This document shows, piece by piece, positions 1 to 6,679 of a stretch of 64,000 nt of DNA. The translations under genes and the position numbers were made by a program. The stretch is from Novosphingobium chloroacetimidivorans. Its GTDB lineage: Bacteria; Pseudomonadota; Alphaproteobacteria; Sphingomonadales; Sphingomonadaceae. Below the pieces are notes generated by a model that did not search any database, was not told the DNA's origin, and was given only the letters and a program-made list of their open reading frames with translations. Numbering within the stretch: the stretch's first letter is position 1; every line of letters begins with the position of its first letter. Where the stretch lies: NCBI RefSeq assembly GCF_014204535.1, contig NZ_JACHLR010000016.1, positions 1 through 64,000 of the forward strand, written 5' to 3'.

Positions 1-97
1 GGGGTGTAACCCTCTCGGTCGAGCACTCCACCAGCGGTGACAACCCTCCGTCACGCCTTTCAGGCGCGCCACCTCCCCTTGCAGGGGAGGATCTGTC
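1..97. repeat. Family C repeat, outer part (truncated by window edge)
   Basis: The stretch carries the block ending in the palindrome CCTCCCCTTGCAGGGGAGG. Nearly the same block, including the run about GAGCACTCC, CCCTCCGTCA and the final palindrome, recurs at about 4700-4797. It is a piece of an interspersed non-coding repeat of the REP type. The left limit is outside the window. Confidence 0.7.
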
Positions 98-259
98 CTC
101 CCCGATGCGGGGAGGGGGACCGCTCGCGCAGCGAGGGGTGGTGGGGACTCGCGTCCTGCCGCAAACCTCGGAGGAACCCGCCGGCAGCCTCGCGCCACGC
201 CGAGACTCCCCTCCACCACGCTGCGCGCGGTCCCCCTCCCCGTGCCGGGGAGGACAGAT
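98..259. repeat. Family C palindromic element, copy 1
   Basis: Two arms face each other: 98-160 carries TCCTCCCCGATGCGGGGAGG followed by GGGACCGC, and 200-259 carries its complement ending CCGTGCCGGGGAGGACA. The whole could fold into a long imperfect hairpin. The same design recurs at 4645-4790, 6329-6460, 9546-9686 and 40331-40470. I see no gene in 1-330; the open frames there are repeat-derived. Confidence 0.75.
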
Positions 260-333
260 CCTCGTGGCAGTCCGCAGGCGAGACCGCGCACTCCGCCCGC
301 CTCCTCAACCTTGCCGCAAAAACCACACCTTCG

Positions 334-511
334 CTGCACTGCAAAAAACCGCTTTACGCCGGCCCCGCGAATCGCTTACTTAATCGGTGTCGCGGTTCGC
401 GTGGTGGCCCAAGGATGGGTCGCTTCCAGAACGCACCGCTCACACTTCAACAATACGTGGCAACGCAGCCGCCCGACCTGGTCCTCGGACCTCATGTCGT
501 GGCGGCTTTTT
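334..511 (+). promoter_or_regulatory. Promoter and attenuating leader of the nrtABC nitrate-uptake operon
   Basis: A block CTGCACTGCAAAAA (334-347) is followed by a candidate -35 TTTACG (353-358), a 17-base spacer and a candidate -10 TTACTT (376-381). The leader then has a small hairpin with a six-base loop (406-421: GGCCC, loop AAGGAT, GGGTC) and a strong terminator-like hairpin from 467 to 511. The same order of parts occurs before nirB (6483-6649). A hexaloop with A at position 1 and G at position 4 is the known RNA signature bound by ANTAR antiterminators such as NasT. NasT control is inferred; no nasT or nasS gene lies in the window. Confidence 0.65.
467..511 (+). terminator. Leader terminator upstream of nrtA
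   Basis: AGCCGCC at 467-473 pairs with GGCGGCT near 501-507, with an inner GTCC/GGAC pairing, and is followed by a T run (507-511). It ends 31 bases before the nrtA start, after the likely promoter. It would therefore stop transcription before the operon unless antitermination occurs. Confidence 0.7.
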
Positions 512-542
512 CGCGTCTGTCGCATGGCGAAACGGGGAAAGC

Positions 543-1937
543 ATGGCTCAGCTTCGGGGGAACACATTCAAGCGGCGCGCGGTGCTGGCGGCATTGCTGG
601 TCAGCGTCTCGCTGGCGGGCTGCGGCAAGAGCGGCGCGCCCACGGAGAACAAGGCCGCCACCGCAAACGGGATCGAGAAGCCGAACCTCAAGCTGGGCTT
701 CATCAAGCTGACCGACATCGCCCCGCTGGTGATCGCCAAGGAGAAGGGCTTCTTCGCGCAAGTGGGCCTGAACGTCACGCTGGAGCCGCAGGCGAACTGG
801 AAGGTGCTGCTGGACGGTGTGGTCGCCGGCGATCTCGACTCCGCGCACATGCTGGCGGGCCAGGTGCTCGCCTCGGGCGCGGGGATCGGCGCCAAGACCA
901 GGCTGATCACGCCCTTCAGCCTGGACATCAACGGCAAGGCGGTGACCGTATCCAACCAGGTCTACCAGATGATCGCCGGCAGCGTGCCCAAGGGCCAGCC
1001 GGTTTCCGCCTCGGTGCTCAAGCCGGTGGTCGAAAGCTTCAAGGCGCAGGGCAAGCCGTTCAAGCTGGCGATGGTCTTCCCGGTCTCCACCCATAACTAC
1101 ATCCTGCGCTACTGGCTGGCCGCCGGGGGGCTGAACCCCGGCTTCTACCTGCCGGGCGACACCGCGGGCACGACGGGCGCGCAAGTCCAGCTCTCGGTCA
1201 CGCCGCCGCCGCAGATGCCGGCGACCATGGAGGCGGGCACGATCAGCGGCTATTCCGTGGGCGAGCCGTGGAACCAGGCCGCCGTCGCCAAGAAGATCGG
1301 CGTGCCGCTGATCGTCGACCCCGACATTGCCGGCACCACCGGCGACAAGGTCTTCGGCATGACGCAAGCGTTCGCCGACAAGAACCCCAAGACCGTCCAG
1401 GCCATGCTGCGCGCGCTGATCAAGGCATCGATGTGGCTGGACGCGGACGGCGGCAGGAACCGGCCCGAGGCGGTCAAGCTGCTGGCGAACAGCAAGTACG
1501 TCGGCGCCGACGAGAAGGTGCTGCTGGCCTCGATGACGGGCAAGTTCACCTTCGCGCCCGGCGACACCCGCGCGACGCCCGAGTTCAACCAGTTCTTCGC
1601 CAACCAGGCGAGCTATCCGATGTACTCGGACGGCATCTGGTACCTGACGCAGATGCGCCGTTGGGGCCAGATCGCCCAGGCCAAGCCCGACCAGTGGTAC
1701 CTCGACACCGTCAAGGCGACCTACCGCCCCGACCTCTACGATCAGGCCGCCAAGTCGCTGGTCGATGCCGGCAAGGCCAGGGCGGAGCAGTTCCCCAAGA
1801 CCGACGGCTTTCGCAACCAGACCCACAAGGCGATCGACGGCGTGCCCTTCGATGCGCACCACCCCGCCGCCTACGCCGCCGGTTTCGCGATCGGCCTGAA
1901 GGACGGTCAGAGCGTCACCCCCGCAGGCGTGAAGTGA
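543..1937 (+). CDS. nrtA: Nitrate ABC transporter substrate-binding lipoprotein (NrtA/CmpA type)
   Basis: Binds nitrate (possibly nitrite) in the periplasm and delivers it to the NrtB permease. The 464-residue product starts with a lipoprotein signal: a basic start, a hydrophobic run and the lipobox LAGC at about residues 22-25. The remainder is a two-lobe binding fold with family stretches such as [20 protein letters not shown] near the start and [10 protein letters not shown] in the middle. I chose the ATG at 543 because it gives the signal peptide at the very N-terminus; an in-frame upstream extension to 387 lies inside the leader. First gene of a three-gene transporter operon, 10 bases before nrtB. 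Confident at family level; nitrate specificity rests on the adjacent nirBD-nasA genes. Confidence 0.9.
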   Translation: MAQLRGNTFKRRAVLAALLVSVSLAGCGKSGAPTENKAATANGIEKPNLKLGFIKLTDIAPLVIAKEKGFFAQVGLNVTLEPQANWKVLLDGVVAGDLDSAHMLAGQVLASGAGIGAKTRLITPFSLDINGKAVTVSNQVYQMIAGSVPKGQPVSASVLKPVVESFKAQGKPFKLAMVFPVSTHNYILRYWLAAGGLNPGFYLPGDTAGTTGAQVQLSVTPPPQMPATMEAGTISGYSVGEPWNQAAVAKKIGVPLIVDPDIAGTTGDKVFGMTQAFADKNPKTVQAMLRALIKASMWLDADGGRNRPEAVKLLANSKYVGADEKVLLASMTGKFTFAPGDTRATPEFNQFFANQASYPMYSDGIWYLTQMRRWGQIAQAKPDQWYLDTVKATYRPDLYDQAAKSLVDAGKARAEQFPKTDGFRNQTHKAIDGVPFDAHHPAAYAAGFAIGLKDGQSVTPAGVK

Positions 1938-1947
1938 GGACAGACCC

Positions 1948-2943
1948 ATGAACGCAGCCACCCTCCGAAAAGACGAGTTCACAATGGCCGAGCCGATCGC
2001 CGCTCCAGCCCGGATCGCGCCGCCAGCATCGGCTCCCGCAGCCGCGCGCAAGCTGCCGTTCGGGCTCAAGCTGCCCAGCGGCAAGGCGGCGTTCGAAAGC
2101 GCCTGGCCGCCGCTCGTCGGCATCGCGGTGTTCCTGACGCTCTGGGCCATGCTGGCGCCGATGGTCGAAACCTCGCTCGGCGCGCTGCCCGGACCGGGGG
2201 ACGTGTGGAACGCCTTCGTCGGCCTGCTCGGCGAATACGCCGCCGCGCGGACCGAAGCCGCCACGATCGAAGCGGCCGGCTCCATCTATACCGGCCCGCC
2301 GACTTTCGTGGACCAGATCTTCACTTCGCTGCAGACCGTGGGCGCGGGATTCGTACTCGCCTCCATTGTCGCCGTGCCGCTGGGCCTCGTCGCCGGCATG
2401 TCGAAGCGGATCAACGCCGCGATCAACCCGCTGGTGCAGATCATGCGCCCGATCAGCCCGCTCGCCTGGCTGCCGATCGTGACCATGGTCGTCTCCGCCT
2501 CGGTCACCAGCGACGATCCGACCCTGCCCAAGAGCTTCGTCATCTCGGCCATCGTGGTGATGATGTGTTCGCTCTGGCCCACGCTGATCAACACCGCGAT
2601 CGGCACCGCCTCGATCGACAAGGATCTGATCAACGTCGGCCGGGTGCTGAAGCTCGGCTGGTTCGCGCGGCTGACCAAGCTCGTGCTGCCGAGCGCACTG
2701 CCCTACATCTTCACCGGTATGCGCCTGTCGCTGGGCGTGGGCTGGATGGTGCTGATCGCGGCCGAGATGCTTGCGCAGAACCCGGGCCTCGGCAAGTTCG
2801 TGTGGGACGAGTTCCAGAACGGCAACGAGCAGTCGCTCAGCCGCATCATGGTGGCGGTGGTGGTGATCGGCCTGATCGGCTTCCTGCTCGACCGGGTGAT
2901 GATGGTCCTGCAGCAGCTCGCCAGCCGCAACCACGCCGTCTGA
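1948..2943 (+). CDS. nrtB: Nitrate ABC transporter permease
   Basis: Inner-membrane channel subunit of the nitrate importer, 331 residues. A Pro/Ala-rich cytoplasmic N-terminus is followed by about six membrane segments, starting with GIAVFLTLWAMLAPM near residue 55. The cytoplasmic coupling (EAA) region appears late as LPSALPYIFTGMRLSLGVGW followed by GLGKF. The ATG at 1948 has GAGGAC about seven bases upstream; an internal ATG at 1984 is a possible alternative start. It lies 10 bases after nrtA and 14 bases before the ATPase gene, so the three are probably one transcript. Only one permease gene is visible, so a homodimer is expected. Confidence 0.9.
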   Translation: MNAATLRKDEFTMAEPIAAPARIAPPASAPAAARKLPFGLKLPSGKAAFESAWPPLVGIAVFLTLWAMLAPMVETSLGALPGPGDVWNAFVGLLGEYAAARTEAATIEAAGSIYTGPPTFVDQIFTSLQTVGAGFVLASIVAVPLGLVAGMSKRINAAINPLVQIMRPISPLAWLPIVTMVVSASVTSDDPTLPKSFVISAIVVMMCSLWPTLINTAIGTASIDKDLINVGRVLKLGWFARLTKLVLPSALPYIFTGMRLSLGVGWMVLIAAEMLAQNPGLGKFVWDEFQNGNEQSLSRIMVAVVVIGLIGFLLDRVMMVLQQLASRNHAV

Positions 2944-2957
2944 GAGGGGGAGAGACC

Positions 2958-4637
2958 ATGACCACGATCCTTTCGATCCGCGGCCTGTCCAAAAGCTACA
3001 CCGGCAAGACCGGCGCGGTGACCCAGGTGCTCGATAACGTCGGCCTGGAAGTGGAGGAGGGCGAGTTCATCGCGATCCTCGGCTTCTCGGGCGCGGGCAA
3101 GACCACGCTGGTTTCCGCCATCGCCGGGCTGATCGAGCCGGACGCGGGGCAGATCCTGCTGCGCGGGCAACCGATCGACGGGCCGGGCAAGGATCGCGGC
3201 CTGGTGTTCCAGTCCTATTCGCTATTCCCGTGGCTCACCGTCGAGAAGAACGTCGCGCTGGCGGTGGATGCGGTGCACAAGGACCGCTCGCCCGCCGAGC
3301 GCGCCGCGTTGGTGCGCCAGAAGATCGAGCTGGTCGGCCTGGGCCATGCGATGGATCGCAAGCCGGCGCAGCTGTCGGGCGGCATGCGCCAGCGCGTCTC
3401 GGTGGCGCGGGCCCTGGCGATGGAGCCGGAAATCCTGCTGCTCGACGAGCCGCTGTCGGCCCTAGACGCGCTGACCCGCGCCAAGCTGCAGGACGAGATC
3501 GAGCGTATCCGCAAGGAAGAGCGGCGCACCATCATCCTCGTCACCAACGACGTCGACGAGGCACTGCTGCTGGCCGACCGCGTCGCGATCCTGACGCCCG
3601 CCCCGGCAGCGCGGATCGGCCGTATCTTCACCGTCGACGTGCCGCGCCCGCGGGATCGCGAGGCGGTGAACGACAACGCGCACTTCCAGGCCTTGCGGCG
3701 CGAGATCGTCGGTTATCTCGGCATGCTGAACGAAGGCGGCAGCGCCGGCGAAAGCGCGGTCGCGCTGCCCAAGGTCGAGCCGATCGACTTGTCCGCGCTG
3801 CGCCTGCCCAAGGCTTACACCGACGCCGCCCGGTCGGCGGTGGAGCGGCGCTACCTCGAGTTCTTCAAGCTCAACAAGGTCTATCCCACGTCCAAGGGTC
3901 CGCTGACCGTGGTCGAGGACTTCAACCTGCTGATGGACAAGGGCGAGTTCGTCTCGCTGATCGGCCACTCGGGCTGCGGCAAGTCAACCGTGCTGACGAT
4001 GGCCTCGGGGCTGAACGCCATCAGTTCGGGCGGCATCGTCCTCGACAACCGCGAGATCAGCGTGGCCGGGCCGGACAAGGCGGTGGTGTTCCAGGCGCCC
4101 AGCCTGATGCCCTGGCTCACCGCGCGCCAGAACGTCGCGCTGGGAGTCGAGCGAGTCTATCCGCACGCCACCAAGGGCGAGCGGCGCGACATCGTCGACT
4201 ATTACCTCGACCGCGTCGGCCTGACGGACAGCAAGGACAAGCTGGCGGCCGAGATGTCGAACGGCATGCGCCAGCGGGTCGGCATCGCGCGGGCTTTTGC
4301 GCTCTCGCCCCGGCTGCTGCTGCTCGACGAGCCTTTCGGCATGCTCGACAGCCTGACGCGCTGGGACTTGCAGGACGTGCTGGTGGAGACCTGGAACCGC
4401 ACCAAGGTGACCGCGATCATGGTCACCCACGATGTCGACGAGGCGATCCTGCTCGCCGACCGGGTGGTGATGATGACCAACGGCCCGAACGCGACCATCG
4501 GCAAGGTGCTCAAGGTCGACCTGCCCCGCCCGCGCGACCGCAAGGCGCTGCTGGAGGATCCCAGGTTCTACCAGTACCGGCAGGAGGTGCTGCACTTCCT
4601 GGCCGAGTACGACCACGGGCCGGCGAAGGCGGCGTGA
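2958..4637 (+). CDS. Fused double ATP-binding subunit of nitrate ABC transporter
   Basis: Energises nitrate import. The 559-residue protein holds two complete ABC ATPase domains joined head to tail. Domain 1 has Walker A GFSGAGKTT (about 42-50), signature LSGGMRQR and Walker B ILLLDEP. Domain 2 has Walker A GHSGCGKST (about 336-344), signature MSNGMRQR and Walker B LLLLDEP. The switch position is Asn197 in domain 1 (VTND) but His491 in domain 2 (VTHD), so the two ATP sites should not be equal. In cyanobacteria the two ATPases are separate proteins (NrtC, which carries an extra binding domain, and NrtD); here both are on one chain and no binding domain is present. The ATG at 2958 follows GAGAGGGGGAGAG. 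Confidence 0.9.
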   Translation: MTTILSIRGLSKSYTGKTGAVTQVLDNVGLEVEEGEFIAILGFSGAGKTTLVSAIAGLIEPDAGQILLRGQPIDGPGKDRGLVFQSYSLFPWLTVEKNVALAVDAVHKDRSPAERAALVRQKIELVGLGHAMDRKPAQLSGGMRQRVSVARALAMEPEILLLDEPLSALDALTRAKLQDEIERIRKEERRTIILVTNDVDEALLLADRVAILTPAPAARIGRIFTVDVPRPRDREAVNDNAHFQALRREIVGYLGMLNEGGSAGESAVALPKVEPIDLSALRLPKAYTDAARSAVERRYLEFFKLNKVYPTSKGPLTVVEDFNLLMDKGEFVSLIGHSGCGKSTVLTMASGLNAISSGGIVLDNREISVAGPDKAVVFQAPSLMPWLTARQNVALGVERVYPHATKGERRDIVDYYLDRVGLTDSKDKLAAEMSNGMRQRVGIARAFALSPRLLLLDEPFGMLDSLTRWDLQDVLVETWNRTKVTAIMVTHDVDEAILLADRVVMMTNGPNATIGKVLKVDLPRPRDRKALLEDPRFYQYRQEVLHFLAEYDHGPAKAA

Positions 4638-4644
4638 CGCCATA

Positions 4645-4800
4645 GATCCTCCCCTGCAAGGGGAAGGGGACCGCCGCTGAAAGCGGTGGTGGAGGGGTGT
4701 CACCGCTGGCGGAGTGCTCGATCGAGAGGGTTACACCCCTCCGTCAGCCGCTTCGCGTCTGCCACCTCCCCTTGCAGGGGAGGATCTGAGCGAAACAACA
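4645..4800. repeat. Family C palindromic element, copy 2
   Basis: Starts GATCCTCCCCTGCAAGGGG eight bases after the transporter stop codon and ends with the matching CCCCTTGCAGGGGAGGATC. The inner part repeats the block seen at 1-97. It fills half of the 313-base gap before the porin gene. The rest of the gap (4801-4950) holds a GC-rich stretch with small inverted repeats and no recognisable gene. Confidence 0.75.
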
Positions 4801-4950
4801 CTGCCGCGGGCATAGCCGCCCGCCTTTCAGGCAGCCGACACCGGGCGTGAGGGAGCGCCCGAACCGCGGCAGGCAATGGCGCCTGCCTTCCGGTCCCATC
4901 CGGGGCCTGGCGGAGCGTGGACGCGCCCGCCTTGAGGGAGGCAGTGCACT

Positions 4951-6321
4951 ATGAAGATCGAGCAACCCATCGCGCCGAGAACTGCCGTCGTCCCCGCGCA
5001 GGCGGGGACCCCGCTTGTTCTTCCATCGCCGCGCCGGAGCACAAGAAGCGGGGCCCCCGCCTCCGCGGGGGCGACGAAAGTATCAGCGTCGGTTGTAGTT
5101 GCCGGAGTGATGGTAACGCTCGCTCTCGCCACTCCCGCTCACGCCCAGCCGGGCGACCCGGTCAAGATCAGCGACCCCCTTACCATCGATCCGATCGTCG
5201 AGGGCCGCCTGCGCTACGAGCATGTCGACCAGGACAGCCTGAACCTCGATGCCGACGCCGTCACCATGCGACTGCGCGCCGGCGCAGAGCTGAGATCCGG
5301 CAACTTCTCCGTGCTGGCGGAAGGCGAGGGCACGCTGGCGCTCGACGACAATTACAATGCCTTCCCGTTCGCGGTGCCGCGATCGAGCCAGCGCCGCCCC
5401 GGCTACTCGGTGGTTCCCGATCCGCAGAACGTCGAGCTCAACCGCCTCCAGCTGGCTTACAGGAACAACGGCAATGCCCTGACCCTTGGGCGTCAGCGGA
5501 TCAACCACGACGACCAGCGCTGGGTCGGCTCCGTCGGCTGGCGCCAGAACGAGCAGACTTTCGACGCCGTGCGCGGCGAGGGCAAGCTGGGCCCGGTCGT
5601 GCTCGACGCGACTTATGCCTGGAGCCAGCGCACGATCTTCGGCGAGGATGCGGGGCCGCGCCAGGCCTACGACGGCAACCTGTTCCTGCTCAACGGCGGC
5701 GTGAAGGCCGGCCCGGTGCAGGTGAAGGCCTTCGCCTACCTGCTCGACTTCGACGACCCGCTGCAACTGGTGAACTCGACCCAGACCTTCGGCCTGCGTG
5801 CGCAGACGGTGCTGCCGGTCACGCCCAAGGTGAAGATCGACCTGCTGGGCTCCTACGCCCGACAGTCCGACTGGAAGAGCAGCCCGCGCGATTACGCCGC
5901 CAATTACGGCTACGCGGAAGGCGGGGTGACCGTCTCGGGCCTGCGCCTGGGCGGCGGCTGGGAAATGCTGGGATCGAACCGCAACGTCTCGGTGCAGACG
6001 CCGCTCGCCACCCTGCACAAGTTCAACGGCTGGGCCGACGTGTTCCTCACCAACCCGGCGCAGGGGCTTCAGGATGCCTGGGGCTCGGTCGGCTACAGCT
6101 TCAGCCAGGTCAAGGCGGTGCAGGGCCTGAACACGCAGGTGATCTACCACCAGTTCGACAGCGACAAGGGCGGCATCGAATTCGGCACCGAATGGGACGC
6201 GCAGGTCGCATTCAAGGTCGGGCGTTACGGCTTCCTGGCCAAGTACGCGAACTACCAGGCCGCGAACGCGCGCACGGCGGACAAGGAGATCCTCTGGCTG
6301 CAGGCTGAGTTTGCGTTGTAA
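4951..6321 (+). CDS. Outer-membrane porin, alginate-export family, with repeat-encoded N-terminal insert
   Basis: Predicted 456-residue beta-barrel of the alginate_export family: an Ala-rich export signal ending at about residue 65 (LALATPAHAQ), then alternating strands with family-like stretches such as GRLRYEHVDQ and TLGRQRINHDDQRWVGSVGW. Given its place between nrtABC and nirBD, it may let nitrate or nitrite cross the outer membrane (inference). The ATG at 4951 has GGGAGG nine bases upstream. Residues about 13-42 are encoded by a family-A palindromic repeat (4987-5075), which lengthens the n-region of the signal peptide to roughly 45 residues. A start after the repeat (for example ATG 5110) would leave a signal too short and without positive charge, so translation through the repeat is likely. 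Confidence 0.8.
   Translation: MKIEQPIAPRTAVVPAQAGTPLVLPSPRRSTRSGAPASAGATKVSASVVVAGVMVTLALATPAHAQPGDPVKISDPLTIDPIVEGRLRYEHVDQDSLNLDADAVTMRLRAGAELRSGNFSVLAEGEGTLALDDNYNAFPFAVPRSSQRRPGYSVVPDPQNVELNRLQLAYRNNGNALTLGRQRINHDDQRWVGSVGWRQNEQTFDAVRGEGKLGPVVLDATYAWSQRTIFGEDAGPRQAYDGNLFLLNGGVKAGPVQVKAFAYLLDFDDPLQLVNSTQTFGLRAQTVLPVTPKVKIDLLGSYARQSDWKSSPRDYAANYGYAEGGVTVSGLRLGGGWEMLGSNRNVSVQTPLATLHKFNGWADVFLTNPAQGLQDAWGSVGYSFSQVKAVQGLNTQVIYHQFDSDKGGIEFGTEWDAQVAFKVGRYGFLAKYANYQAANARTADKEILWLQAEFAL
4987..5075. repeat. Family A palindromic element inside the porin coding sequence
   Basis: Left arm GTCGTCCCCGCGCAGGCGGG, right arm complementary, ending CCTCCGCGGGGGCGAC, with CCGCTTGTTC / ACAAGAAGCGG as the inner arms. 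Total about 89 bases. Other copies: 10443-10533 (inside nasA), 17645-17734 and about 17920-17990. It keeps the porin frame open and encodes a peptide containing VPAQAGTP and SGAPASAGA. Confidence 0.85.
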
Positions 6322-6328
6322 GGTGGAT

Positions 6329-6460
6329 CGCCCCTCCACCCCCGCCTGCGGCGGCGGTCCCCCTCCCTGAGACAAGCTCGGGGAGGATCTAAAACGGCCT
6401 GAAGTCCTCCTCGAGCTTGCTCGGGGAGGGGGACCGCTCGCGAGGCGAGTGGTGGAGGGG
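6329..6460. repeat. Family C palindromic element, copy 3
   Basis: Begins just after the porin stop codon with GCCCCTCCACCCCCGCC and ends with the complementary AGTGGTGGAGGGGC. Inner arms read CGGTCCCCCTCCCTGAG and CTCGGGGAGGGGGACCG. It could form a long hairpin and may act as a transcription barrier between the porin and nirB. Confidence 0.7.
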
Positions 6461-6482
6461 CAGGGACCTCACCGCAACTCTG

Positions 6483-6649
6483 CTGCACTGCAAAAACACC
6501 TTGCCCCCAAGTAGGCGAATCGCTTACACTCCAGCCAAGCGATCGAGCGCCGTCCGACGAAGGACGATCAGCGCCTCGCCCACCCACTGACAGACGCGTG
6601 GCAATGAAGCCGCCCGTGATCCTCTCGAAGGATCGCTGGCGGCTTTTTT
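6483..6649 (+). promoter_or_regulatory. Promoter and attenuating leader of the nirBD-nasA-cobA operon
   Basis: CTGCACTGCAAAAA (6483-6496) is followed by a candidate -35 TTGCCC (6501-6506), a 17-base spacer ending CGAATCGC and a candidate -10 TTACAC (6524-6529). A hairpin with stem GTCC/GGAC and six-base loop GACGAA lies at 6552-6565 inside a GCGC/GCGC outer stem. The block CGTGGCAA comes next, then a terminator hairpin (6607-6649). The arrangement matches the nrtA leader element for element. This loop has G rather than A at position 1, so its fit to the ANTAR consensus is weaker than in the nrtA copy. Confidence 0.65.
6607..6649 (+). terminator. Leader terminator upstream of nirB
   Basis: AAGCCGCC and GATCCT pair with AGGATC and GGCGGCTT, followed by six T residues. 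The hairpin ends 31 bases before the nirB start and downstream of the likely promoter. It is a textbook intrinsic terminator placed in a leader, which implies attenuation. Confidence 0.8.
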
Positions 6650-6679
6650 CGTTGTGCGCGTCGCTGACGGAGACGCGAT

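Noticed and set aside
37..1096. Open frames spanning the first 1.1 kb in frames other than nrtA
   Set aside because: They cross the family-C repeat, the promoter and terminator of nrtA and then nrtA out of frame.
492..2285. A 597-codon - strand frame opposite nrtA and nrtB
   Set aside because: Antisense shadow with Arg/Asp/Gly-rich composition; nrtA and nrtB have clear family motifs.
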